DNA from: Methylotenera sp.
Lineage (GTDB): Bacteria; Pseudomonadota; Gammaproteobacteria; Burkholderiales; Methylophilaceae
DNA: 64,000 nucleotides
Assembly (NCBI GenBank): GCA_013141075.1
Contig: JABFRQ010000006.1
Span: forward strand, 62,001 to 126,000
Direction of reading: 5' to 3'
The notes under the pieces were generated by a model, which saw nothing but the letters and a program-made list of their open reading frames with translations, was not told the DNA's origin and made no database searches. Position numbers and translations under genes: made by a program. Positions 8,546 to 17,510 of the stretch are shown here, piece after piece (within the stretch, counting starts at the first letter, position 1; every line of letters starts with the position of its first letter).

Positions 8546-9712
8546 ATGAACGTATCAAATAAAAAACGCTTATTCGGTTTAGTGGCAGCGGTTGTGGTTG
8601 GTATGATGGCAGCCTCATGTACTGATAAAGCGAGTGACAATACAAGCGGCTCAGCAAGCGCGCCTGCACAAGCTGTTGCAGAAGAAAAAGTACTTAATAT
8701 TTATAATTGGTCAGATTACATTGCGCCAGACACCATTGCTAATTTTGAAAAAGAAACAGGCATTAAAGTGCAATATGATGTATTTGATAGCAACGAAATT
8801 TTGCACGCAAAGCTCATTGCAAAAAATACGGGTTATGACATCGTAGTGCCTGGTTCAAACTGGGCGAAATTGCAAATAGATGGCGGTTTGTTTCAAAAGC
8901 TAGACAAAACTAAACTACCCAATTGGAAAAATCTGGACGAAGGTATCTTGAAAAAGATGGCTGAACTAGACCCAGGCAATACCTATTTAGTAGATTGGAT
9001 GTGGAGCTATAACACAGTTGGTATCAATGTGGATAAAGTAAAGGCCGCACTTGGTGATACACCTATGCCTGATAATGCTTGGGATTTAGTATTTAACCCA
9101 ACTTATACCAGTAAATTAAAACCATGTGGTATTACTTTTTTAGATACGCCAGCAGATGTATTTCAAGCGGCATTGCATTATTTGGGTAAGCCAATTTATA
9201 CGGGTACGCCAGATGATTACCAAGCGGCATTTGACTTGCTTATGAAAGTGCGCCCAGATATTAAAAAATTCAATTCTGGTGGGCAAATTGATGATCTAGC
9301 TAGTGGCAATACCTGCGTAGCGTATGGCTGGGCAGGTGATTTCAATTTAGCGAGAAAACGCTCTATTGAGAATAAAGCCGAGCAAAATATTGAGGCGCTG
9401 ATTCCAAAAACAGGCGGCTTGTTATTTATGGACACCATGGCAATTACTGCAGATGCTAAACACCCAGACAATGCGCATAAGTTCATTGATTACGTCATGC
9501 GTCCTGAAGTTGCGGCAGCTAATACGAATGAGGTGACTTATCTAACACCAAATAAAGCGGCAACGGCATTTATTGATGACGAAATCAAAAACAATAAATC
9601 CATCTTTTTATCTGATGAAGATATTGCAAAATTAGTGCCACCTGGTGTTGAAGATGCAAAAACTAAACGTAATATGACGCGTTTATATACCAAGTTTAAA
9701 TCTGGCGTGTAA
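8546..9712 (+). CDS. potF: Putrescine ABC transporter substrate-binding lipoprotein
   Basis: A 388-residue periplasmic polyamine-binding protein. Residues 1-25 are a lipoprotein signal ending MMAASC, so it is probably lipid-anchored rather than freely soluble. The mature protein starts the PotD/PotF fold with VLNIYNWSDYIAPDTIANFEKETGIKVQYDVFDSNE. The acidic and aromatic ligand-cage residues expected in this family are seen in YNWSDY, MWSYNTVG and YGWAGDF. The ATG follows AAGGGG. It is followed by a hairpin terminator and then by potGHI, the standard importer set. Confidence 0.9.
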   Translation: MNVSNKKRLFGLVAAVVVGMMAASCTDKASDNTSGSASAPAQAVAEEKVLNIYNWSDYIAPDTIANFEKETGIKVQYDVFDSNEILHAKLIAKNTGYDIVVPGSNWAKLQIDGGLFQKLDKTKLPNWKNLDEGILKKMAELDPGNTYLVDWMWSYNTVGINVDKVKAALGDTPMPDNAWDLVFNPTYTSKLKPCGITFLDTPADVFQAALHYLGKPIYTGTPDDYQAAFDLLMKVRPDIKKFNSGGQIDDLASGNTCVAYGWAGDFNLARKRSIENKAEQNIEALIPKTGGLLFMDTMAITADAKHPDNAHKFIDYVMRPEVAAANTNEVTYLTPNKAATAFIDDEIKNNKSIFLSDEDIAKLVPPGVEDAKTKRNMTRLYTKFKSGV

Positions 9713-9717
9713 TTCGT

Positions 9718-9755
9718 ATTGCCTGTATTACTTGTGTAGTACAGGCAATTTTTAT
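9718..9755 (+). terminator. Intrinsic terminator/attenuator between potF and potG
   Basis: ATTGCCTGTA and TACAGGCAAT form a 10-base-pair stem around a 12-base loop, followed at once by TTTTTA. Partial termination here would leave more mRNA for the binding protein than for the membrane parts, which is common in ABC importers. Confidence 0.75.
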
Positions 9756-9797
9756 AAAGCAATCATCTATTAAACGCATTTTTATGTAGGAACTCTT

Positions 9798-10919
9798 ATG
9801 GCAACCGCACCTAAAGATAATAATAAACCAGCGCAAGAGGTGTTGTTGCGCGTTGAAAATGTCACAAAAATTTATGATGGCACAGTAAAAGCCGTAGATG
9901 ATGTTTCGTTGACCGTGATGAAGGGTGAAATTTTTGCATTACTTGGTGGGTCAGGTTGCGGAAAATCCACACTATTGCGCATGATGGCAGGTTTTGAAAC
10001 GCCAACCAAAGGTAAAATTTTTCTTGCAGGGCAAGATATTACTGATTTGCCGCCTTATCAACGCCCAATCAATATGATGTTTCAATCATACGCATTGTTC
10101 CCACATTTAAGCGTGTGGGAAAACATCGCCTTTGGTTTAAAGCGCGACGGTATGCCCAAAGATCAAATTGCAGATCGCGTTGAAAAAATGTTGAGCCTAG
10201 CGCAACTTAATAAATATGCACAGCGCAAACCGCATCAACTATCAGGTGGGCAACAGCAACGCGTTGCGTTGGTGCGTAGTTTGGCAAAACGTCCACAGTT
10301 GCTTTTGTTAGATGAACCATTAGGCGCATTAGATAAAAAATTACGTGAAACGACACAATTAGAGCTAGTAAATATTATTGAAGAAGTTGGCGTGACTTGC
10401 GTATTGGTAACGCATGACCAAGAAGAAGCTATGACGATGGCAAGCCGTATCGCAGTGATGTCTGAAGGCTACTTCTTGCAAGTGGGTGAGCCTGATGCTG
10501 TATATGAAATGCCAAATAGTCGCCAAGTGGCTGATTTTATTGGCAACGTAAATATATTTGAAGGCGTGATTGAAGAAGATGAAGCGGATCACGTAACAGT
10601 ACGTTGCCCAGAATGTGTGCACTATGTGGGGCATGGGGTGAGCGGACATAAAGGCATGGCAGTCGGCGTTGCCTTGCGGCCTGAAAAAATAATGCTCTCA
10701 AAAAATAAACCAACAGGTGAATATAACTGGTGCGCAGGTGAGGTTATCGAAATTGTGTATTTTGGCGCACATACTACTTATCACTTAAAGCTTGATAGCG
10801 GCAAAGTGATTAAAGCGCAAGAATTGAATAATACGCGTGATTTAAGTTGTGGCCTCACGTGGGGTGACCGTGCTTATGCCCATTGGAATGATTTGGCGAT
10901 GGTTGTTTTAACCCACTAA
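9798..10919 (+). CDS. potG: Putrescine ABC transporter ATP-binding protein
   Basis: A 373-residue ABC ATPase. Walker A is LLGGSGCGKSTLL (about residues 49-61), the signature is LSGGQQQRVALVRSL, Walker B is LLLLDEPLGALD, and the H-loop is VTHDQEEAMTM. The C-terminal 130 residues form a TOBE-type regulatory domain (VALRPEKIMLS). It belongs to the spermidine/putrescine PotA/PotG group and would power import through PotH and PotI. It starts 85 bases after potF, past a terminator hairpin, and lies 26 bases ahead of potH. Confidence 0.92.
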   Translation: MATAPKDNNKPAQEVLLRVENVTKIYDGTVKAVDDVSLTVMKGEIFALLGGSGCGKSTLLRMMAGFETPTKGKIFLAGQDITDLPPYQRPINMMFQSYALFPHLSVWENIAFGLKRDGMPKDQIADRVEKMLSLAQLNKYAQRKPHQLSGGQQQRVALVRSLAKRPQLLLLDEPLGALDKKLRETTQLELVNIIEEVGVTCVLVTHDQEEAMTMASRIAVMSEGYFLQVGEPDAVYEMPNSRQVADFIGNVNIFEGVIEEDEADHVTVRCPECVHYVGHGVSGHKGMAVGVALRPEKIMLSKNKPTGEYNWCAGEVIEIVYFGAHTTYHLKLDSGKVIKAQELNNTRDLSCGLTWGDRAYAHWNDLAMVVLTH

Positions 10920-10945
10920 AGCGTATTTATTTAAGGAAAAACAAC

Positions 10946-11863
10946 ATGGCTGAAAAACAAAGTTTTTTTTCAAGCGTTAAGAATAGCCTTTTTGATGGAC
11001 GCAATGCGGTTATCGGCGTACCGTATTTTTGGTTTTTGTTGCTTGCGGCAATTCCCTTGTTAATTGTGCTTAAAATCAGCATGTCTGAAATGGAAGGAAC
11101 GCAAGTTTCAAGCATGATAGATTGGAGTAATGGTTGGCCTAAACTCACGCTAAATTTTGCTAGCTACCAGTTTATTGCCAGCGATTCGCTGTATTTTAAA
11201 ACGTATTTATCATCCATTAAATATGCGCTAATCACTACGTTATTGTGCTTAGCGATTGGCTACCCATTTGCTTATTTCATGGCGCGCGCGCCTAAACACA
11301 TGCAGCCGACCTTGCTCATGCTTATAATGCTGCCGTTTTGGACATCATTTTTACTGCGTATTTACGCGTGGAAAACCTTGCTAGTGAGTAATGGTGTGAT
11401 TAACAACGTATTGATGAGCTTGCATATTATTGATACGCCATTAACCATGATGAACAACTCGTTTTCATTACTGCTGGGTATGGTGTATTCCTACTTGCCA
11501 TTTATGATTTTGCCGCTATATGCCAACTTGTCTAAACTAGATTTGCGTTATTTAGAGGCCGCTGCAGACTTAGGCACTAGTCCATTTAAAGCATTTTGGC
11601 TCATCACCGTGCCGCTTTCAAAAGCAGGCATTATTGCAGGCTCAATGTTGGTGTTTATTCCTGCAGTGGGTGAATATGTGATTCCAGAGCTACTCGGTGG
11701 CTCAAGTACGTTGATGATAGGCCGTGTATTGTGGGACGAGTTCTTTAATAACCTAGATTGGCCTATGGCTTCAGCGGTGGCGGTAGTGATGATATTGATT
11801 ATCTTGTTGCCGATGGCGATTTACAATAAATCACAAGCAGATTTAGCGGAGGGCAAGCCATGA
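10946..11863 (+). CDS. potH: Putrescine ABC transporter permease
   Basis: A 305-residue inner-membrane permease with about six transmembrane helices. The coupling motif for the ATPase is EAAADLGTSPFKAFWLITVPLS. It resembles PotH: an N-terminal helix (FWFLLLAAIPLLIVLKIS), a periplasmic segment, then the BPD transport domain with LLMLIMLPFWTSFLLRIYAW. An AAGGA ribosome site precedes the ATG. Its stop overlaps the potI start by four bases, indicating coupled translation. Confidence 0.92.
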   Translation: MAEKQSFFSSVKNSLFDGRNAVIGVPYFWFLLLAAIPLLIVLKISMSEMEGTQVSSMIDWSNGWPKLTLNFASYQFIASDSLYFKTYLSSIKYALITTLLCLAIGYPFAYFMARAPKHMQPTLLMLIMLPFWTSFLLRIYAWKTLLVSNGVINNVLMSLHIIDTPLTMMNNSFSLLLGMVYSYLPFMILPLYANLSKLDLRYLEAAADLGTSPFKAFWLITVPLSKAGIIAGSMLVFIPAVGEYVIPELLGGSSTLMIGRVLWDEFFNNLDWPMASAVAVVMILIILLPMAIYNKSQADLAEGKP

Positions 11864-12708
11864 GTCAAGCCAGTAATAATAAACTCTTTGCCAAAGGCTG
11901 GATGATTGCGGTTTATATATTTTTATATTTGCCTATTATCACTCTAGTGGTATTTTCATTCAACGATTCAAAATTAGTCACTGTTTGGTCGCACGCTAGT
12001 CTGCGCTGGTATGAGGCATTGGCGAAAGACACCGCCTTAATAGATGCCGTGTTGTTGTCGTTAAAAATCGCATTTTTGTCAGCCTTAATGTCAGTTCTTT
12101 TTGGCACATTTACCGCCTTTGCACTTAACCGTTATAAGCGCTTTAAAGGCCGCACATTGTTGTCTTCTATGTCGAGCATGCCGCTTGTGATGCCAGATGT
12201 GATTGTGGGTTTATCACTCTTGTTGATGATTGTTTCGGCGCAACATTGGCTAGGTTATCCGCAAAAAGGTTTATTAACGATATTGTTAGGCCACGCATTG
12301 TTAGGCACGGCTTATGCAAACGTTGTGGTGACTTCACGCTTGCGCGAAATGGATGGAAAGCTTGACGAAGCCGCAATGGATTTGGGCGCTAAACCTTGGC
12401 AAGTCTTTACGCTAGTCACTTTTCCGCTTTTAATCCCTGCTTTGGTATCGGCATTTTTACTCACATTTACTTTATCGTTTGACGATGTTGTACTGTCATC
12501 ATTCTTGTCTGGTCCTGGTTACTCCACCATGCCGATGGTGATTTTTTCACGCGCACGTTTGGGCTTAAACCCAACCATCAATGCGGTTGCTACCGTGACG
12601 ATTGTGGTGGTAACAATGGCGGTGATTGCCTCAAGCTTTTACACCTCGCACCAAGAGCGTAAACGCAAACGTGAAGAAGCACAGGCTTATAGCGATAGTA
12701 ATAAATAA
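11860..12708 (+). CDS. potI: Putrescine ABC transporter permease
   Basis: A 282-residue permease, the partner of PotH. It has an N-terminal helix with YIFLYLPIITLVVFSFNDSK, typical for PotC/PotI, and the ATPase-coupling loop DEAAMDLGAKPWQVFTLVTFPLL. Six transmembrane helices are visible. The C-terminus is a short basic tail (HQERKRKREEAQ). It starts inside the last codons of potH. A palindromic repeat follows the stop, before gabD. Confidence 0.92.
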   Translation: MSQASNNKLFAKGWMIAVYIFLYLPIITLVVFSFNDSKLVTVWSHASLRWYEALAKDTALIDAVLLSLKIAFLSALMSVLFGTFTAFALNRYKRFKGRTLLSSMSSMPLVMPDVIVGLSLLLMIVSAQHWLGYPQKGLLTILLGHALLGTAYANVVVTSRLREMDGKLDEAAMDLGAKPWQVFTLVTFPLLIPALVSAFLLTFTLSFDDVVLSSFLSGPGYSTMPMVIFSRARLGLNPTINAVATVTIVVVTMAVIASSFYTSHQERKRKREEAQAYSDSNK

Positions 12709-12712
12709 CATT

Positions 12713-12784
12713 TGTAGGAGCAAATTTATTAGTACCGATAATCATGCATAGCATGAAAGCATTGCTAATAAATTCGCCCCTACA
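12713..12784. repeat. REP-like inverted repeat between potI and gabD
   Basis: TGTAGGAGCAAATTTATTAG is paired with CTAATAAATTCGCCCCTACA; the 20-base arms differ at two positions. A second small stem (CATGC/GCATG) sits in the loop. The sequence type (TGTAGGAGC-AATTTATT) resembles known REP elements of other Proteobacteria. It may act as an mRNA stabiliser or a partial terminator inside the operon. Confidence 0.8.
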
Positions 12785-12806
12785 TAAACCAACCAAGCAG
12801 AACATC

Positions 12807-14267
12807 ATGTCACTACAAATAAAACACGTAGCATTACTCAAAAACAATCAAACCTTACTTGCAGGTCAATGGGTAGGCGCAGATTCTGGTGAAACATTTG
12901 CAGTTACCAACCCCGCAAATGGCGAGAGCATTGCAAACGTGCCGCGCATGGGTAAAGCCGAAACTGAACGTGCGATTATTGCCAGCCAAGCTGCGCAAAA
13001 ACAGTGGAAAATGCTTACTGCCAAAGCCCGCGCCGCCATACTCAAGCGCTGGTTTGATTTAATTATGCTGCATCAAGAAGATTTAGCGCAAATTTTAACT
13101 GCCGAACAAGGCAAGCCGCTAGCGGAATCGCGCGGTGAAGTGGCGTATGGCGCAAGCTTTGTTGAATGGTTTGCTGAAGAAGCCAAGCGCGTGTATGGAG
13201 AGGTAATTCCAGCGCCTATGGCTGACCGTAAATTGTTAGTCATCAAACAGCCAATTGGCGTTACAGCTGCCATTACGCCGTGGAACTTCCCCATTGCCAT
13301 GATTACCCGTAAAGCCGCGCCAGCATTGGCGGCAGGCTGTAGCATGATAGTAAAACCAGCTGAACAAACGCCATTATCCGCCATTGCATTGGCTGTGCTG
13401 GCTGAAGAAGCGGGTGTGCCAGCAGGCGTGTTGCAAGTAGTCACAGGCAAAGCGCGTGAAATTGGCGCGGTGATGTGCGAAAGCCCAATTGTGACTAAAC
13501 TTTCATTCACAGGTTCTACTGAAGTTGGCCGAATTTTAATGCGCCAATGCGCCGATACCATTAAAAAATTATCACTAGAATTAGGCGGTAATGCGCCATT
13601 TATAGTGTTTGACGATGCTGATTTAGATGCCGCTGTTGAAGGCGCAATGATTAGCAAATTCCGCAACGCAGGCCAAACATGCGTATGTGCCAATCGCCTA
13701 TTTGTGCAAGATGGCGTGTTTGATGCTTTTGCCGCAAAACTTGCCGTAAAAGTCAGCGCTTTAAAAGTGGGTAATGGCACAGCGGATGGCGTCACACAAG
13801 GGCCGTTGATTGATATGGCGGCGATTGAAAAAATTGAAAGTCATGTGGCAGACGCCGTCAGTAAAGGCGCAAAATTAGTGCAAGGTGGCAAGCGCCACGG
13901 TCAAGCGGGCACTTTCTTTGAACCAACCGTGCTGGCAGACGTGAGTGCAGATAGCCTTATTTTTAGCGAAGAAACTTTCGGCCCTGTTGCGCCGCTGTTC
14001 CGCTTTAAAACCGATGATGAAGTGATTGAATTAGCTAACCGTACCGAATTTGGCTTAGCCTCTTATTTTTACAGCCGCGATATTGGCCGCGTTTGGCGCG
14101 TGGCAGAAGCGCTTGAATACGGCATGGTAGGCGTGAATACTGGATTGATTTCTAACGAAGTGGCCCCGTTTGGCGGCGTGAAGCAATCAGGGCTTGGGCG
14201 TGAAGGCTCACATCACGGCATTGATGAATACTTAGAAATTAAATATATTGCGATGGCGGGGCTTTAA
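12807..14267 (+). CDS. gabD: Succinate-semialdehyde dehydrogenase [NAD(P)+]
   Basis: An aldehyde dehydrogenase of 486 residues when started at 12807. The ORF track start at 12744 is rejected because its first 21 codons lie partly in the upstream REP-like repeat, and the GabD family starts near MSLQIKHVALLKNNQTLLAGQW. Catalytic marks are LELGGNAPFIVFDDADLDAA (general-base Glu) and GQTCVCANR (nucleophile Cys). The pattern KPAEQTPLSAIALAVLAEEAG is the GabD type. It oxidises succinic semialdehyde to succinate, the last step of GABA breakdown, and fits with gabT downstream. It lies two bases ahead of puuC. Confidence 0.88.
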   Translation: MSLQIKHVALLKNNQTLLAGQWVGADSGETFAVTNPANGESIANVPRMGKAETERAIIASQAAQKQWKMLTAKARAAILKRWFDLIMLHQEDLAQILTAEQGKPLAESRGEVAYGASFVEWFAEEAKRVYGEVIPAPMADRKLLVIKQPIGVTAAITPWNFPIAMITRKAAPALAAGCSMIVKPAEQTPLSAIALAVLAEEAGVPAGVLQVVTGKAREIGAVMCESPIVTKLSFTGSTEVGRILMRQCADTIKKLSLELGGNAPFIVFDDADLDAAVEGAMISKFRNAGQTCVCANRLFVQDGVFDAFAAKLAVKVSALKVGNGTADGVTQGPLIDMAAIEKIESHVADAVSKGAKLVQGGKRHGQAGTFFEPTVLADVSADSLIFSEETFGPVAPLFRFKTDDEVIELANRTEFGLASYFYSRDIGRVWRVAEALEYGMVGVNTGLISNEVAPFGGVKQSGLGREGSHHGIDEYLEIKYIAMAGL

Positions 14268-14269
14268 AA

Positions 14270-15763
14270 ATGGCAGATACTAAAATTGATTGGCACGCAT
14301 GTGCCCAAGCTTTAAAAATTGACGGTCGCGCCTTTATTGGCGGTGTGCGTATGCCTGCTGCTGGCGGCCAAACATATGAATGCTTTTCACCGATTGATAA
14401 TCGCAAGTTGGCTGATGTAGCAAGCTGCCAAGAAATTGATGTGAATTTAGCCGTAGCTTGCGCACGTACTGCATTTAATGATCGCCGCTGGGCGGGTTTA
14501 AGCCCACGTGAGCGCAAGCAAACAATGATTCGCTTTGCCGATTTACTGATTGCCAACAAAGAAGAATTAGCCCTGTTAGAAACCTTAGATATGGGCAAGC
14601 CGATTACGGCCAGCCTGAATGTTGATGTGAACTCTGCCGCCAACACCTTGCGCTGGTTTGGTGAAGCGATTGATAAGGTGTATGACGAAATTGCACCAAC
14701 GGCAGATAACACTTTAGCGATGATTACACGCGAGCCAATCGGCGTGGTCGGCGCGATTGTACCCTGGAATTATCCCATTTTAATGGCGTGTTGGAAAATT
14801 GCGCCTGCCCTAGCGAGCGGCAATAGTGTGGTACTAAAGCCCTCAGAAAAATCACCTTTGACTGCGTTAAAATTAGGTGATTTAGCCATAGAAGCGGGCA
14901 TTCCTGCAGGGGTGTTAAACATTGTACCAGGCTTTGGTGAGCAAGCAGGCACGCCATTGGCAATGCATATGGATGTTGATTGCATCGCGTTTACAGGCTC
15001 AACAGGCGTGGGCAAAAAAATTCAAATCATGGCAGGGCAAAGTAATTTAAAACGCGCTTGGTGTGAGCTTGGTGGCAAGTCACCTAATATTGTATTTGCG
15101 GATTGCAAAGATTTAAACAAAGCTGCAACTGCAAGTGCAGGCTCAATTTTTTACAACCAAGGTGAGAGTTGCAATGCGCCTTCACGCTTGTTGGTTGAGC
15201 GTTCAATTAAAGACGAATTCGTTAAAAAAATACTCGCAGAACTTAAAAATTACCAACCAGGTGATCCGCTAGATGCTAACACTAGCATGGGCGCGCTGGT
15301 AGATTGTGGTCAGATGCAAAACGTACTTAAGTACATTGCCAGTGGCAAAGCGCAAGGTGCAGCTTTGCTGGCTGGCGGTGAGCAAATGCGCACCGAAACG
15401 GGTGGCTTTTATGTGAGCCCAACCGTGTTTGATAACGTGACGAATGACATGACGATTGCTGCAGAAGAGATTTTCGGCCCAGTGTTATCAATCATCGCAT
15501 TTGACACTGAAGAAGAAGCGATTAAAGTTGCCAACGACACGCCATACGGCCTAGCCGCGGCAGTATGGACACAAGACCTAAGCCGCGCGCACTTAGTAGC
15601 AAAACGCTTGCGCGCGGGCACTGTGCATATCAATAGTTATGATGAAGATGATATTACCGTACCTTTTGGTGGTTATAAACAAAGCGGCAATGGGCGCGAT
15701 AAATCGTTACATGCGTTAGAAAAATACACTGAGTTGAAAACGACTTGGATTAAACTAAATTAA
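14270..15763 (+). CDS. puuC: Gamma-glutamyl-gamma-aminobutyraldehyde dehydrogenase
   Basis: A 497-residue NAD(P)-dependent aldehyde dehydrogenase with the general-base segment CELGGKSPNIVFADC and the nucleophile segment NQGESCNAPSRLLVE. The N-terminal region (FIGGVRMPAAGGQTYECFSPIDNRKLADVASC) matches the PuuC/AldH group, which oxidises gamma-glutamyl-gamma-aminobutyraldehyde and other aminoaldehydes. Substrate choice is inferred from the neighbours: product of the SpuC step in, substrate of PuuD out. It starts two bases after the gabD stop, so the two dehydrogenases are clearly cotranscribed. Confidence 0.87.
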   Translation: MADTKIDWHACAQALKIDGRAFIGGVRMPAAGGQTYECFSPIDNRKLADVASCQEIDVNLAVACARTAFNDRRWAGLSPRERKQTMIRFADLLIANKEELALLETLDMGKPITASLNVDVNSAANTLRWFGEAIDKVYDEIAPTADNTLAMITREPIGVVGAIVPWNYPILMACWKIAPALASGNSVVLKPSEKSPLTALKLGDLAIEAGIPAGVLNIVPGFGEQAGTPLAMHMDVDCIAFTGSTGVGKKIQIMAGQSNLKRAWCELGGKSPNIVFADCKDLNKAATASAGSIFYNQGESCNAPSRLLVERSIKDEFVKKILAELKNYQPGDPLDANTSMGALVDCGQMQNVLKYIASGKAQGAALLAGGEQMRTETGGFYVSPTVFDNVTNDMTIAAEEIFGPVLSIIAFDTEEEAIKVANDTPYGLAAAVWTQDLSRAHLVAKRLRAGTVHINSYDEDDITVPFGGYKQSGNGRDKSLHALEKYTELKTTWIKLN

Positions 15764-15799
15764 GTACTTTTTATGACTTTTTTAGTATGTACTCCCAAG

Positions 15800-15842
15800 C
15801 AATGCCCTGAGAGCCGCTCTGTAGTTGGGCCACAGAGCATTG
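15800..15842. repeat. Diverged family A palindromic repeat
   Basis: AATGCCCTGAGAGCCGCTCTG ... CACAGAGCATT. Reverse complemented it aligns with the copy at 50784 (both have CAGAGCGGCTC in the middle), so these two form a subtype of family A. It sits in the 185-base gap between puuC and gabT. Confidence 0.65.
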
Positions 15843-15948
15843 ATTTTCTCTCGAGGCTTTTAGGCGGCCTTAGTATGACATTAGAAAATGCAAAAATAGC
15901 GCCCATTACACAAGATATGCAGCTAAGTTATTTAATTAGGAAAGCAAT

Positions 15949-17220
15949 ATGATTACAAATCAACATTTACACGACCGTCGCCTAGCCGCAACCCCGCGCG
16001 GCATTGGCGTGATGGCTAATTTTTTTATTGATCGCGCGTTAAATTCTGAAGTGTGGGATATTGAAGGCAAGCGTTATATTGATTTTGCGGGTGGTATTGC
16101 GGTGTTGAATACAGGTCACAGGCACCCAAAACTGGTTGCGGCGATTGAAGTGCAATTGCACAAATTCACCCATACCTGCTACCAAGTATTGCCTTATGAA
16201 AGCTACGTAACGCTAGCTGAGCGTATTAACAAACTCACGCCTGGCAGCCACAGCAAAAAAACTTGCTTTTTTTCTAGCGGCGCGGAAGCGGTTGAAAACG
16301 CTGTAAAAATAGCACGTGCAAGCACAGGTCGGCCTGGCGTTATTGCTTTTTCAGGCGCATTTCATGGCCGCACGATGATGGGTTGCGCGCTCACGGGCAA
16401 GGTTGTGCCTTATAAAGTAGGTTTCGGGCCTTTTCCTGCGGAAATTTATCATGTGCCGTTTCCTATAGATTTGCATGGAGTGAGTGTTGAAGATTCTCTG
16501 CATGCGTTGCAATCTTTATTTAAAGCAGACATAGACCCCAAGCGCGTTGCAGCCATTATTATTGAGCCAGTACAAGGCGAGGGTGGCTTTTATGTAACGC
16601 CGCCAGCATTAATGCGTGCGTTGCGTAAGCTGTGTGATGAGCACGGTATTTTATTGATTTTTGATGAAATTCAAACAGGCTTTGGCCGCACAGGCAAAAT
16701 GTTCGCAGCCGAGCATTACGACGTGTTGCCAGACATTATCACCATGGCAAAAAGCATGGCGGGTGGCACGACTTTGTCTGCCGTATGTGGAAAAGCGGAA
16801 GTGATGGATGGCCCTGCGCCAGGCGGGCTTGGCGGCACGTATGCAGGCAACCCGTTAGCCATTGCAGCTTCGCACGCGGTGATAGATATTATGGAAGAAG
16901 AACAATTAGTAACACGCGCTAATGTTTTGGGTGAAAAACTCAAGCAAAGATTAAACGCCGCGCAAGCCACAACACCCAGTTTAAAAGATGTACGCGGCTT
17001 AGGCTCTATGATTGCAGCCGAATTTTTTGACCCAGCAACAGGTAAGCCCTCGCCAGAAATTACCAAACGCGTGCAGCAAGCCGCGCTAGATGAAGGTTTG
17101 ATTTTGCTCACTTGCGGCGTGTATGTAAACGCGATTCGATTTTTGTATCCGCTAACTATTCAAGATAATGTGTTTGAAGAAGCGCTAAATATTATTGACC
17201 GCGCGCTGGCTAAAGTCTAA
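15949..17220 (+). CDS. gabT: 4-aminobutyrate aminotransferase
   Basis: A 423-residue class III aminotransferase. The PLP lysine is K268 in IITMAKSMAGGTTLSAV, the same position as in E. coli GabT. The ring-binding aspartate is in LLIFDEIQTGFGRTG and the phosphate site in FFSSGAEAVENAVKIAR. It transfers the amino group of GABA to 2-oxoglutarate, giving succinic semialdehyde for GabD. A TAGGAAAG ribosome site precedes the ATG. It is 185 bases downstream of puuC with a palindromic repeat between, so it could have its own promoter as well. Confidence 0.92.
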   Translation: MITNQHLHDRRLAATPRGIGVMANFFIDRALNSEVWDIEGKRYIDFAGGIAVLNTGHRHPKLVAAIEVQLHKFTHTCYQVLPYESYVTLAERINKLTPGSHSKKTCFFSSGAEAVENAVKIARASTGRPGVIAFSGAFHGRTMMGCALTGKVVPYKVGFGPFPAEIYHVPFPIDLHGVSVEDSLHALQSLFKADIDPKRVAAIIIEPVQGEGGFYVTPPALMRALRKLCDEHGILLIFDEIQTGFGRTGKMFAAEHYDVLPDIITMAKSMAGGTTLSAVCGKAEVMDGPAPGGLGGTYAGNPLAIAASHAVIDIMEEEQLVTRANVLGEKLKQRLNAAQATTPSLKDVRGLGSMIAAEFFDPATGKPSPEITKRVQQAALDEGLILLTCGVYVNAIRFLYPLTIQDNVFEEALNIIDRALAKV

Positions 17221-17302
17221 TCAGCCTTTAATATTGTTTTTAAAGTTGAAATGAAGCGATTCGTAAGATAAGTAATTTGTAAGATATATGGTAACGCTAA
17301 AA

Positions 17303-17334
17303 TTTGGTGCAAATATAGGGGGTTACGCACCAAA
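17303..17334. promoter_or_regulatory. Dyad TTTGGTGC/GCACCAAA upstream of the porin gene
   Basis: Perfect 8-base arms separated by 16 bases, about 180 bases before the porin start. The half-sites look like those of NtrC, but their order is inverted relative to the usual GCACC-N5-GGTGC site, so I do not call it one. It could be an operator or an mRNA hairpin. The rest of 17221-17510 is AT-rich with no gene. Confidence 0.35.
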
Positions 17335-17510
17335 CCTAAGCATAAGAAAGTGTTGTATTTTTGTTGAAAAGTAGTGTTTTTGATATTAAGCGGTTGTATG
17401 CAGTGTGAAATTCATACACTATTCATTATGAAAATGAAGCCAATATCAAGCAGTTAATATTGGCGGCATTTAAAGTTTATGTTGAGTAAAAAAATTTTAA
17501 GGGGAATCAA

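Noticed and set aside
12744-12806. Longer start for gabD in the ORF track
   Set aside because: The extra 21 codons lie partly in a REP-like repeat and are not GabD-like; the ATG at 12807 gives the normal family start.
13073-13795. 240-codon ORF on the minus strand inside gabD
   Set aside because: Antisense shadow of gabD; composition rich in Ser/Thr/Ala as expected from reverse reading of a conserved gene.
17303-17334. Classical NtrC binding site
   Set aside because: The half-sites are in the opposite order and wrongly spaced compared with GCACC-N5-GGTGC.
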